The translations under genes were made by a program, and so were the position numbers. Source: Anaerolineales bacterium (GTDB lineage Bacteria; Chloroflexota; Anaerolineae; 4572-78; J111). From it: a stretch of 13,423 nucleotides of DNA. Numbering within the stretch: position 1 is the first letter of the stretch; each line of letters opens with the position of its first letter. This document shows positions 1 through 7,871 of this stretch, one piece after another. The notes beneath the pieces are model-generated. The model worked only from the letters and a program-made list of their open reading frames with translations. It had not been told where the DNA came from and ran no database searches. The stretch lies in contig JAAUSP010000163.1 of assembly GCA_012032575.1 (NCBI GenBank), positions 1-13,423 of the forward strand. The letters run 5' to 3'.

Positions 1-341
1 GTCGTCGCGGTGGATCATATCAATCGGTGGCGTAAACGTGGATCAGAAAGCCGACGCCGGTGACAACCAGGCACCATCAACAGCGATAACGGATCGGCCA
101 GCAAATTGATCGAAACGTTAAAGTCGGCAATGGTGGCCCAGGTCCACAGTGGCACCGTCACCGCCTCACCGCCCCGGCTCGATAGCTCAAAAAACGCGCC
201 CACACCGACCAGGAAAGCCGCCAGAACCATCAGCGGGCCAACCAAACTGACCACCCGGTGGCCGACTCGCCGCCCCAACAGCCCGTTGAAAAGAACTCCC
301 ACAATTGGCAAAGCAATAGTGAGCCAGATTAGGTTAATCAT
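1..341 (-). CDS. nuoL: NADH-quinone oxidoreductase subunit L, N-terminal part (cut by window edge)
   Basis: Start of NuoL, the largest antiporter-like subunit of the complex I membrane arm, which helps pump protons. The ATG at 341-339 begins a hydrophobic N-terminus (MINLIWLTIALPIVGVLFNG), followed by FNVSINLLADPLSLLM, the conserved region before the third helix. Two single-base errors disturb the frame. An extra base at 70-71 shifts the frame after LLMV, and an extra base near 21 falls in the ATDYM segment. Removing both restores LVVTGVGFLIHVY-ATDYMIHRDD, as expected for NuoL, and gives 113 codons in the window. As written, the frame hits a stop at 17-15. A GAGGG ribosome binding site lies 8 bases upstream inside a small hairpin. 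The gene follows nuoK after a gap filled with period-7 repeats. Confidence 0.88.
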
Positions 342-344
342 AGA

Positions 345-362
345 CTACCCTCAAAGAGGTAG
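345..362 (-). promoter_or_regulatory. Hairpin covering the nuoL ribosome binding site
   Basis: On the minus strand CTACC-TC pairs with GA-GGTAG (one bulged base, three-base loop). The GAGGG Shine-Dalgarno of nuoL (complement of 348-352) lies in the stem, 8 bases before the nuoL ATG. The pairing is seen in the sequence. That it limits nuoL initiation is inference. Confidence 0.35.
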
Positions 363-391
363 TAGGTAGTAAGTAGTAGGGAGTAGGGAGA
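357..391. repeat. Tandem period-7 array, five units (nuoK-nuoL gap)
   Basis: Five consecutive 7-base units on the plus strand: AGGTAGT twice, then the variants AAGTAGT, AGGGAGT and AGGGAGA. The register is exact with no indels. The array sits between nuoK and nuoL, next to the nuoL ribosome binding site, and its GTAG cores face complementary CTAC cores in the neighbouring array at 403-430. It resembles the short heptameric repeats known from filamentous cyanobacteria. Confidence 0.85.
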
Positions 392-402
392 AGATTTTTC
401 CC

Positions 403-432
403 CTGTCTACCGTCTACTGTCTACTGTCTACC
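403..432. repeat. Tandem period-7 array, four units, overlapping the nuoK 3' end
   Basis: Four 7-base units on the plus strand, CTGTCTA three times and CCGTCTA once, in exact register. The array overlaps the last codons and TAG stop (423-421) of nuoK, so the C-terminal GRQ of NuoK is repeat-encoded. The units partly complement the array at 357-391 (GTAG against CTAC every seventh base), so the transcript could fold into an interrupted stem. Confidence 0.85.
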
Positions 433-738
433 CTTTAACGAATTTATCTCATCCACATTGACGGCTGGTTTGTGGCGATTGAGTTCAACCAGCAGCGCCA
501 GGCCAATCGCCACTTCGACGGCAGCGACGGCCATGATCATGAATACAAAAATCTGTCCGGTGGCCGAGTCCAGATAACGGGAGAAGGCCAGAAAAGTCAG
601 GTTGACCGCGTTCATCATCATCTCGACGCACATCAGGACGACGATGACATTTTGGCGGATCAGCACCCCACCCGCGCCGATGGCAAACAAAATCGCGCCC
701 AGAAGCAGATAATACGAAACAGGGACCTGGTCAATCAT
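421..738 (-). CDS. nuoK: NADH-quinone oxidoreductase subunit K
   Basis: Small complex I membrane subunit (105 aa, family-typical) with three predicted helices, around residues 7-27, 30-50 and 63-85. It carries the two conserved intramembrane glutamates of the proton channel: E39 in CVEMMMNAVNLTF and E75 in VAAVEVAIGLAL. They correspond to E36 and E72 of the E. coli protein. The ATG overlaps the nuoJ stop in an ATGA arrangement (738-735), which indicates translational coupling. The last residues (GRQ) and the TAG stop lie inside a heptameric repeat array, so the C-terminal tail may have been altered by repeat insertion. The frame is intact. Confidence 0.97.
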   Translation of the reverse strand: MIDQVPVSYYLLLGAILFAIGAGGVLIRQNVIVVLMCVEMMMNAVNLTFLAFSRYLDSATGQIFVFMIMAVAAVEVAIGLALLVELNRHKPAVNVDEINSLKGRQ

Positions 739-1277
739 TGGGTTTTTTCCCTCCCCATTTTGTTTTTCTCTAAATGCTGCGCCAGCCAGATCACCCCAAT
801 CACGCCCACCGACAGCAGCACCCCGACCATCTGGAAGGATAAAACGTAATCGGTAAACAGCACCGACCCGACCAGTTGCACCTGGCCGGCCTGCTGAGCC
901 GCCTCCGGCGTAAAGTTGCCTTTGGCCCCGTAAATATAATTCTCAAACACTGCCGTGCCGATAAAGGTCAGTAAGACCAGGCTGAGGCCCACAAAAATGA
1001 TGTTGCGCAGGGTCAGCCAGGTTGTAACCTTTTCGCCTAGTTCTGCGCCCAGCAGCATGACTACAAAGAGGAACAGCACCACAATGGCCCCGGCGTAGAC
1101 AAATACCTGCACAATTCCCAAAAACTGGGCATTGAGCATCACAAATAACACCGCCAGCACGCCAAAGTTGAGCAGCAAGCACAAGGCGCTGTGAACCAGG
1201 TTTTTATTAAAAATCACCCCCAGCGCCGCCCCAATGGCAACCGCCGCCAGAACAAAAAAGAGTGTTTGTCCAAACAT
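735..1277 (-). CDS. nuoJ: NADH-quinone oxidoreductase subunit J
   Basis: Complex I membrane subunit (180 aa) with about five hydrophobic helices. The N-terminal half contains the typical NuoJ stretch NLVHSALCLLLNFGVLAVLF, followed by VQVFVYAGAIVVLFLFVVML, the third helix with its pi-bulge region known to be mobile in complex I structures. The ATG at 1277 has a GGA-type ribosome binding site about 8 bases upstream. The C-terminus overlaps nuoK by four bases. The gene lies 39 bases after nuoI with no repeat in that gap. The frame is intact. Confidence 0.97.
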   Translation of the reverse strand: MFGQTLFFVLAAVAIGAALGVIFNKNLVHSALCLLLNFGVLAVLFVMLNAQFLGIVQVFVYAGAIVVLFLFVVMLLGAELGEKVTTWLTLRNIIFVGLSLVLLTFIGTAVFENYIYGAKGNFTPEAAQQAGQVQLVGSVLFTDYVLSFQMVGVLLSVGVIGVIWLAQHLEKNKMGREKTQ

Positions 1278-1316
1278 ATTCGTTATCCAGATGTGGCATT
1301 AGATTAGTAATTCACC

Positions 1317-1841
1317 CTACGACTTTTTGGTTCCTCCCCACGACGGCGTTTCGGCAAACACTTCGTCACTGCGAAGGATGATATGCGGCGGGTCGTGAGG
1401 TTGCAACAATCGTTCTTTGGTATAAATCGCATCCCAACGATTGTATTGAGCCAGGGCAAAATCGTGCTCCAGCACAATCGCTTCGGTCGGGCAGGCTTCG
1501 GCGCAGTAGCCGCAGAAAATACAGCGCAGCATGTTGATATCATACACACTGGCGTAGCGCTCCCCCGGCGAGCGGCGGTCCTCGTCGGTGTTTTCCGCCG
1601 CTTCGACATAAATGCAGTCGGTCGGACAGGCCGCCGCGCACAAAGCGCAGCCGATGCAGCGCTCCAGCCCATTCTCATATCGCTTCAAGACGTGCCGCCC
1701 CCGAAAACGGGGGTAAACGGCCACCGGCTCATCGGGGAACTGGTTGGTCACCGGCTTTTTGAAGAAATACTTCAGCGTGACTCCCATCGCCTTGGCCAGT
1801 TCAACCGAACCTTCCACCGCTTCTTTGACTTCTTTAATCAT
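1317..1841 (-). CDS. nuoI: NADH-quinone oxidoreductase subunit I (2x[4Fe-4S] protein)
   Basis: Peripheral-arm subunit that carries clusters N6a and N6b and passes electrons toward NuoB. At 174 aa it holds two ferredoxin-type motifs. The first is C62-x2-C65-x2-C68-x3-C72 followed by P ([13 protein letters not shown]), and the second is C107-x2-C110-x2-C113-x3-C117 followed by P ([13 protein letters not shown]). The segment between residues 40 and 60 ([20 protein letters not shown]) is the conserved NuoI approach to the first cluster. The N-terminal amphipathic part ([18 protein letters not shown]) fits the membrane-contacting helix. The start ATG at 1841 is preceded by AGGGGAT. A repeat-filled gap of 218 bases separates it from nuoH. 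The frame is intact. Confidence 0.97.
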   Translation of the reverse strand: MIKEVKEAVEGSVELAKAMGVTLKYFFKKPVTNQFPDEPVAVYPRFRGRHVLKRYENGLERCIGCALCAAACPTDCIYVEAAENTDEDRRSPGERYASVYDINMLRCIFCGYCAEACPTEAIVLEHDFALAQYNRWDAIYTKERLLQPHDPPHIILRSDEVFAETPSWGGTKKS

Positions 1842-1860
1842 AAAGGCAATCCCCTAACAT

Positions 1861-2050
1861 AATGCGTAAAACGTAATGAGTAAATTCTCAGCCATGTCAT
1901 TTCGAGCGACGTTAGGAGCGAGAAATCTTCATCTTGACGTTTGCAAGCAACAACCTCAAAGATTTCTCGGCTTTCAGCCTCGAAATGACATGAGAGGTGA
2001 CGAGTTACCGTAATGACTTTACAAGCTGTAACTCTTTACGCATTACGCTT
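1861..2050. repeat. Palindromic intergenic repeat in the 218-base nuoH-nuoI gap
   Basis: The gap 1842-2059 has no gene and holds nested inverted repeats. Outer arms CATGTCATTTCGAG (1893-1906) and CTCGAAATGACATG (1979-1992) match perfectly over 14 bases. Inner arms CGAGAAATCTT (1919-1929) and AAGATTTCTCG (1959-1969) match over 11. The flanks are period-7 TTACGC-type repeats (1861-1884 and about 2030-2050). The GTCATTTCGAG...CGAGAAATC wording resembles a common MITE/REP-like element in environmental bacterial genomes (from memory). No T-run follows the stem in the operon direction, so it is not an intrinsic terminator. It could act as an RNA-processing or stability element. Confidence 0.8.
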
Positions 2051-2059
2051 ATCTTTTTA

Positions 2060-3130
2060 TTAAAAATTCAATATCGCCAGAATCAACGCCGTGACGGCTA
2101 AATTGACCATGCCCAGCGGCAGCAAAAATTTCCAGCAAAAGCGCATCATTTTATCAAAGCGCACCCGCGGAATACTGGCCCGAATCCAGATGAAGGTAAA
2201 AATCATCGCGGCCATCTTGATCAGGAAATAAATCGGCTGCAAGATGGGAAATTGCAGCGCCAGCGGTCCCTGCCAGCCGCCCAGGAAAATGGTGGTGACA
2301 ATGCAGCTAATCACAATCACGTGGACATACTCGGCCCCAAAAAAGAGACCGAATTTCATCGCGCCGTACTCGGTGGCAAACCCGCCGATCAGCTCGTTTT
2401 CCGTTTCAGGCAGGTCGAAGGGAGCGCGGCCCGATTCGGCCAGGGCGCTGATAAAGTAGATCAAAAAGGAAATGGTCAGCGTCGGCACAAAAATAAACCA
2501 GCCCCAGCCCAGGGCGCAGCCCACGCCGAAGAAACACCCTTGCGCCTGGACCATCTCATTCAGGTTCAGCGTCCCGGAGAACAGGATCACCGAAAGCAGC
2601 GCCACGCCCATCGGCAGTTCATAACTGAGCATCTGGGCGCTGGTGCGCAGCCCGCCCAACAGCGAATATTTGTTATTGCTCGACCAGCCGCCCAGCACCA
2701 CCCCGTAAGTGCCCAGGCTGCCCACAGCCAGCAGGTACAGAATACCGACATTGATATTGGCAATCCAGGGATTCAGGACGATGGTGGTCCCGCCCATCTC
2801 AAAAAGAGGGATCGGTTCGTTGGCAATCGGTACGACGGCAATGGCCAGCAACGCCGGCACCAGCGACAGGCCCGGGGCCATCAAATAAACCCAGCGGTCC
2901 ACGTGGCCGGGGATGACCTCTTCCTTGAAAAACATCTTGAGCATATCGGCCAGAATTTGCAGCGAGCCATACGGCCCCACCCGGTTAGGCCCATAGCGCA
3001 GGGTAAAACGGGCCACCAATTTGCGCTCGACCACCGTCAGCCCGCCAAAGCCCAGCATCAACAACGTGGCAATGATAAAGCCCTCAATGAGGATGATCAG
3101 ATATTGGATAACCTGCGGATCTAGCGCCAT
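2060..3130 (-). CDS. nuoH: NADH-quinone oxidoreductase subunit H
   Basis: Membrane subunit at the junction of the two arms, lining the quinone chamber; 356 aa with about eight helices. Signature stretches are VERKLVARF-LRYGPNRVGPYG (residues 34-54), RTSAQMLSYELPMG (162-175) and AESGRAPFDLPETENELIGG (231-250), the conserved acidic quinone-site loop. The C-terminal FIWIRASIPRVRFDKMM (around 314-330) is also family-typical. The ATG (3130-3128) shares one base with the nuoG stop (TGATG), which suggests coupled translation. The frame is intact and the length is normal. The stop lies 8 bases before the period-7 repeats of the following gap. Confidence 0.98.
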   Translation of the reverse strand: MALDPQVIQYLIILIEGFIIATLLMLGFGGLTVVERKLVARFTLRYGPNRVGPYGSLQILADMLKMFFKEEVIPGHVDRWVYLMAPGLSLVPALLAIAVVPIANEPIPLFEMGGTTIVLNPWIANINVGILYLLAVGSLGTYGVVLGGWSSNNKYSLLGGLRTSAQMLSYELPMGVALLSVILFSGTLNLNEMVQAQGCFFGVGCALGWGWFIFVPTLTISFLIYFISALAESGRAPFDLPETENELIGGFATEYGAMKFGLFFGAEYVHVIVISCIVTTIFLGGWQGPLALQFPILQPIYFLIKMAAMIFTFIWIRASIPRVRFDKMMRFCWKFLLPLGMVNLAVTALILAILNF

Positions 3131-5798
3131 CAGATCTTCTCCACTTTTACCGAACCAAATAGACCGCCCGGCCCCAGTAATCTTTCCGCCGGCCGGCCCG
3201 CCAGATTGCGCGGCACCACCACAATTCCTTCGCTGACCGAGCGATTGATCCGCACCGGCAGCGCCACCGAGACGCCATTTTGCGAGACACTCACAACATC
3301 GCCGTTAGCCAGCCCCAACTTCTGGGCATCGGCGCGGGAAACCAGCACCTGCGGCTGGGCAATGTGTGGCTGCATCAACTCGGCTTCGGCAAACAAGCGT
3401 CCGGCATCGTACAGCCGACGTGGTGCAACCAGGGTCAAGCCCTGTCCATTCGAGGCCGGAGCGGCCGGAGCGATAAAACGCAGCGGCACCTGGGCCGACT
3501 CCTGCTCTGCCAGCGACGGCCACTGCACCCCTTCGCGCACATCGGCGGTGAAGCTCATGCCTTCATAAATATAGTGGGCGGTTTTACGAGCCAGCGACAC
3601 CGGCGCGACCAGGTTTTCAAACTTCATCCCGGCGTATAGCGGCACAGCCCCGGCAATTTCGGCCATCACCCCATCCGCCGAAGCATAGGACCAATCCGCG
3701 CCCATTTGCCCGGCCAGCGCGGTCAGAATCAGCCAATCGGCCCAGGCTGCCCCCGGCGCAGGTACGCCGGTATCGAACGCCTGCACCCGCCGTTCGGCAT
3801 TGGTAAAGGTGCCGTCTCGTTCGGCGGTGCCGCGAGCAGGCAAAACCACATCGGCCAGTTGGGCCGTTTCGGTCAGGAATAACTCCTGCACCACCAAAAA
3901 GTCCAGCTTGTCCAGAGCCGCTTTGTAGGCGTCGCTTTCGGCCGCAGGGTCCAGCCCGGCGATGAGCATCCCTTTAAGGGGCGATCCCTCGGCCAGCATT
4001 TCCTGGGCCGACAAGCCCGCCTCGACCGGCACATAACCCGGTAGGCGATGGGGCACAACACCCATATCCGCCGCGCCCCGGCTGTTGGCATGAGGCAGCA
4101 CCGGGATAATCCCGTTGTTGGCTTTCCCAGCGTGGCCTGTGACCAGCGCCAGGGCTTCCAGCGCCGCCCGCAGAGCCGGGTCATTGCCGGCCTCAAGCCC
4201 GAACAGGATAATCCCGTTTTCGGCTTCGGCAAACGCTTTGGCGGCGGCAGCAATATCGGCGGCGGCGAGGCCGGTCAGTTTTTCAACCTTATCCGGGGCG
4301 TAATTTTGCAATGCTTTTTCCAAATCGGCAAAACCGCTCGTGTGGCTGTCCAGCCATTCTTTGGCCACGAGTCCCTGCTCAACCACCGAAGCCAGCAGCC
4401 CCAAAGCCAGATGCGCCGCCGTGCCATAGCGATAATGCAGCGATGTTTTGGTCTGGGCGTTCCAACTTGGTGCGCCGCCCCCCCGGCATTGATGACATGC
4501 GCGCCGCGTTTGCACGAAGCGGCAGCCACCCGCAGATACAGAATCGGCGCTTCTTCGTCCAAATCACAGCCGACCACCAGAATGGTCGTGCCCTTGCCGA
4601 CACGGCCTAAATCGGTGCCCAGGCCGACGCCGACTGTGTAGGCAGTTTCGTCCTCCAGTGCAGCGCTCAGACCGAGACGGTGGTCCACATTGTTGGTCCC
4701 GATAATCTGGCGGAAGAATTTCTGGAATAAATATAAATCTTCGTTGGACAGTCTCGCCCCGGCCAACCCACCGAGCGCATTGGGGCCGCCGGACTGTTTG
4801 ATCGCTCCAAATTTTTCGGCCACCAGGCTCAACGCCTCGCCCCAACTGGCTTCGACCAGCTCGTTACCTTTGCGTACCAGCGGGGTGGTCAGCCGGTTGG
4901 GGCTGCCGTTGAAATGATGGCCGAAGCGGCCCTTGTCACAAATCCAGATTTCGTTGACCGGTTCATTCTGGCGCGGCATAATCCGTTTGATTTCGCCGGT
5001 GCGCGTCCCCAGGACCGTGTTGCAGCCCACACTGCAATGATTACAAACGCTGGGGATATTGGTCATTTCCCAGGCCCGCGCCCCAAACCGGAAATCGCGG
5101 GTGGTCAAAGCCCCGACCGGGCAGATGTCGGTGGTGTTGCCGGAGTAGTGGCTGTCGAAGCCGGGCGTGGAATAGGTGACAATGTGGGCGTGGCGGCCCC
5201 GTTCCTCAATCGCCAACACCGGGTCGTGGGCCACTTCGGATTGGAAACGGACACAGCGGGCGCAAATCACGCAGCGCTCCATATCGAGCACAATTAAATC
5301 GCCCAGCGGATATTTTTTGGGAAAATGCTGCTTGTCTTCGTAATCAAAGCGGCTCTTGCCCGGCCCGTGGCGAATGGTCAAATCTTGCAGCGGGCACTCG
5401 CCGCCTTTGTCGCAGACCGGGCAGTCGAGCGGGTGGCTGGTCAGCAAAAATTCCAGCACCGCCTTGCGGTCGGCCAGCGCGGCCTCGGAATTGACCTTGA
5501 CCACCATGCCCTCGGAAACCGGCGTAGTGCAGGCCGTGGTCGGCTTGGGCATAAAGCGGATGACCGGCTTGCCGTTTTCGTCGAGCTGCGGCTGCCGGGT
5601 CGCCGGGTCAATGGCCGGCGTGCCGACTTCTACCAGGCACATGCGGCACATGCCTACCGGGTCGAGCTTGGCATGGTAACAAAATACCGGAATTTCATTC
5701 TCGATGCGCTTGGCTGCTTCGACAATGAGCGTGCCTTTGGGTACGCTGACTTCGACGCCATCTATAGTTAAAGTAACTTGATCTGCCATTTTCCCCAT
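3130..5798 (-). CDS. nuoG: NADH-quinone oxidoreductase subunit G (one-base frameshift in the sequence)
   Basis: Large Fe-S subunit of the NADH-oxidising arm. The [2Fe-2S] site N1b uses C40, C51, C54 and C90. The His/Cys [4Fe-4S] site uses H122, C126, C129 and C135. The next site uses C176, C179, C182 and C226. C252, C255, C259 and C287 form the C-x2-C-x3-C-x27-C motif of the optional cluster N7. A molybdopterin-oxidoreductase-like domain and a terminal dinucleotide-binding-like domain (LVSRADAQKLGLANGDVVSV) follow. The frame breaks at the seven-C run 4478-4484, between VINAGG and APSWNAQTKTS. Restoring one base gives 889 aa. The start could be 5798 (MGKMADQ) or the second ATG at 5789 (MADQVTL). 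The gene is tightly coupled to nuoH. Confidence 0.94.
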
Positions 5799-5805
5799 TC
5801 AATCC

Positions 5806-5832
5806 GTAGGACAAACTGACAGTTTGTCCTAC
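5806..5832. repeat. Near-perfect hairpin across the nuoF stop
   Basis: GTAGGACAAACTG (5806-5818) and CAGTTTGTCCTAC (5820-5832) are perfect 13-base inverted arms around a single central base. The nuoF TAG stop (5831-5829) lies within the right arm and the nuoG start follows 8 bases after the left arm. No T-run follows, so it is unlikely to be an intrinsic terminator. It looks like a small dispersed palindromic repeat placed at the gene junction. Confidence 0.85.
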
Positions 5833-7146
5833 AAATGCAAATGCACTAAATTCTTCTGCGGCTGCCCGTTGGGGCTGGTCTCGTTGACGGCCAGGGCTTC
5901 ATATTCAGCGCCGAACAGCTTCATGCTGGTCCGCACGCCGGGAATGACAAACTCGCCCAACAGGCAGAAGCAGTTGCCTTCCATCTGCTCGATAATCGAG
6001 TTGAGCAGTTGCACGTCTTCCCTGGTGCCGCGTCCCTCGCGCAGTTTGGCGTACACGTTGACCAGCCAGTGCGTCCCTTCCCGGCACGGACTGCATTTGC
6101 CGCAGCTTTCGTGTTTGAAAAATTTGACGTTTTTCTCGGCGGCCCAGACGGCATCCACCGTCTCGTCCAGGATAATGAACGAAGCCGAGCCGAGCATCGT
6201 TCCGGCAGCGGCCATCGCTTCGTAATCCATCGTCGTATCCATTTTGTCCGGCCCAATAATGGCCGATGACGCCCCCGCCGGCAAAATCCCTTTGACCGCC
6301 TTGCCGTCAATAATGCCGCCGCCGCACTCTTCAATCAGGTAACGGATGGGCGTGCCCAGCGGCAGTTCGTAGTTGCCGGGTCGGTTGACCCGCCCGCTCA
6401 GGCTGAAGATTTTGGTGCCAGGGCTTTTCTCGGTCCCAAACTGGCGATACCAGGTGGCCCCGTTGGCAATAATCGGCGGCACGTTGGTCAGCGTTTCGAC
6501 GTTGTTGATAACGGTCGGCTTGGCGTACAGCCCTTCGACCGCCGGGAACGGTGGCCGGCTGCGCGGCTGGCCCATCAGCCCTTCGAGGCTGTTGAGCAGC
6601 GCCGTTTCCTCGCCGCAGATGTATGCGCCCGCGCCCAGGTGCAGATAAATATCTATCGAGACGTTGCTGCCCAGAATATTTTTGCCCAAAAACCCTTTGG
6701 CGTAGGCGTCGTCCACCGCTTTTTGCAGCCCATCGGGACCGTTGAAAACCGGTTTAAATTCGCCCCGACCATAAATATAGGCCGTTTCCGCCCCGACGGC
6801 ATAGGCACACAGAATCACCCCCTCGATGAACTGGTGCGGGTTGCTTTCCATAATCTCCCGGTCTTTGAAGGTGCCGGGTTCGCTCTCATCGCCGTTGACC
6901 ACGATGTATTTGGGGAAGATATTCTTGGGGATGAAGCTCCACTTGACCCCCGGCGGGGAAACCCGCCCCCCCGCGTCCGCGCAATCCCGACGCTTTGACT
7001 TCGTTCATTACGTCGTCGGGAGTCATCTCTTTAACGGCCTTTTTCAAAGCCTCGTAGCCGCCATTGGCCGTATACACGTCAATATCGCGGATGTTTTCCA
7101 CATCGCGGTGGCGCAGCAAAACGTGCTTTTCTAACAAATTAGTCAT
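5829..7146 (-). CDS. nuoF: NADH-quinone oxidoreductase subunit F (one-base frameshift in the sequence)
   Basis: FMN- and NADH-binding subunit where NADH is oxidised. GLRGRGGAGFP (residues 54-64) is the NADH/FMN glycine-rich loop, NGDESEPGTFKDRE (84-97) the FMN site, and GAGAYICGEETALLNSLEG (171-189) a further flavin/NADH motif. ESCGKCSPCREG (C348, C351, C354) with C394 binds the [4Fe-4S] cluster N3. The frame breaks at the five-C run 6947-6951, where one extra base separates GFPAG from VKWSFIPKNIFPKYIVVNGDE. Removing one base gives 438 aa, the normal length. The start at 7146 has an AAGGTGG-type site upstream and lies 17 bases after the HNH gene. The TAG stop is inside a hairpin repeat. Confidence 0.95.
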
Positions 7147-7163
7147 ATCTATCTTACCACCTT

Positions 7164-7604
7164 TTACCTTAACATACGGGCTAATGCAACTGCGGTAGGA
7201 TATCGCTCCATAGCCATTAATGTTTGCCTTTCCAAGAGGCGGTCATTGTTATTAAAATCCAGAATTCGGACTGTCACTTCTCCAATATCCGTTAATGGCT
7301 CGATTATTACATCATCCAGGCGAAAATGATCTACCCATCGGTCTATTCGCGGATTATAAAATCTGATGAATTCGCCCGTTCGCCATAATATTGACCCAAT
7401 GTCACTGCCTTTTTGGCGATTACAGGTGGCGCAAGCGTATGCCAGGTTGTCGGCATTTGTCGAGCCACCGTGTTTCACACTAATGATATGGTCAACATGG
7501 CAGCCGACAAATGTATCATCCTCGTGAATAAGGCAATATTCACAGAGATATTCAGCGCGAACAGCAACAAAGTGCCGCAGGTCCGCGCTGATATAACTAC
7601 TCAT
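7164..7604 (-). CDS. HNH endonuclease (McrA-like zinc-ribbon type)
   Basis: Predicted metal-dependent nuclease, 146 aa. The HNH core has a first zinc pair C21/C24 (CEYC), catalytic HVDHI (H36, D38, H39), N53 in NADNLAYAC, a second pair C58/C61 and CNRQKG (N62, K65). The tail TGEFIRFYNPR-x3-W-x2-HF (residues 77-94) and the following PLTDIGEVTVRILDFN are typical of a small HNH family I know from cyanobacteria and Chloroflexota. All core residues are present, so it should be active. The ATG overlaps the upstream gene by 8 bases. It lies between nuoE and nuoF on the operon strand and has no role in complex I. It is more AT-rich than its neighbours (7201-7260 counts 24 G/C of 60), which suggests acquisition. 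Its biological target cannot be told from sequence. Confidence 0.9.
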   Translation of the reverse strand: MSSYISADLRHFVAVRAEYLCEYCLIHEDDTFVGCHVDHIISVKHGGSTNADNLAYACATCNRQKGSDIGSILWRTGEFIRFYNPRIDRWVDHFRLDDVIIEPLTDIGEVTVRILDFNNNDRLLERQTLMAMERYPTAVALARMLR

Positions 7605-7854
7605 TGGTAACGTACTGGCGGGCGCGCGCTTTCACTAACCTCATCAAATGCTCTAATTGCATATAATGATCCAGTTCTGCTTTTTCATCCGGTGAAAGAC
7701 CCGTCGTTTTCTCTTGATAAATTAAATCTGCGACACGTTCCTTCACCTCGTCCGAGGGCTGGAAAGCAATAACACTGCTGGGGCTTGTCCCTGCGGCAAT
7801 AAACTCAATTACTTCTTCGTATGCTTTTGTTGCTTCTATCGAAGATGTAACCAT
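7597..7854 (-). CDS. Small partner protein of the HNH endonuclease, function unknown
   Basis: An 85-aa, mostly helical, charged protein with no cysteines, signal peptide or membrane segment. The central part (PSDEVKERVADLIYQEKTTG and then LSPDEKAELDHYMQLEHLMRL) reads as two helices around a turn, followed by a basic KARARQ end. From memory, similar short proteins with AFQPS...EKTTGL...LEHLMRL wording often precede this HNH family in cyanobacteria, so I treat the two as one cassette. It has a strong AGAGGAG site 8 bases before the ATG, 17 bases after the nuoE stop. It overlaps the nuclease gene by 8 bases, so the two are translationally coupled. An antitoxin-like or DNA-binding accessory role is possible but unproven. 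Confidence 0.85.
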   Translation of the reverse strand: MVTSSIEATKAYEEVIEFIAAGTSPSSVIAFQPSDEVKERVADLIYQEKTTGLSPDEKAELDHYMQLEHLMRLVKARARQYVTNE

Positions 7855-7871
7855 CTAGTCTACTCCTCTTG

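Noticed and set aside
357..432. CRISPR-like array
   Set aside because: Units are 7 bases with no spacers, and no cas genes are present.
2252..3124. Long plus-strand open frame of 290 codons opposite nuoH
   Set aside because: Low-complexity, Q/H/R-rich translation exactly antisense to the strongly conserved nuoH; a shadow of its codon pattern.
4470..4490. Programmed ribosomal frameshifting at the G/C runs
   Set aside because: Similar breaks occur in five genes of one operon that are not known to use recoding, in both directions, and without a consistent slippery motif or following stem.
3130..4515. Second half of nuoG as a separate gene
   Set aside because: Its first residues do not look like a start and the protein continues the NuoG molybdopterin-like domain without loss. 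One base at the C run 4478-4484 joins the halves.
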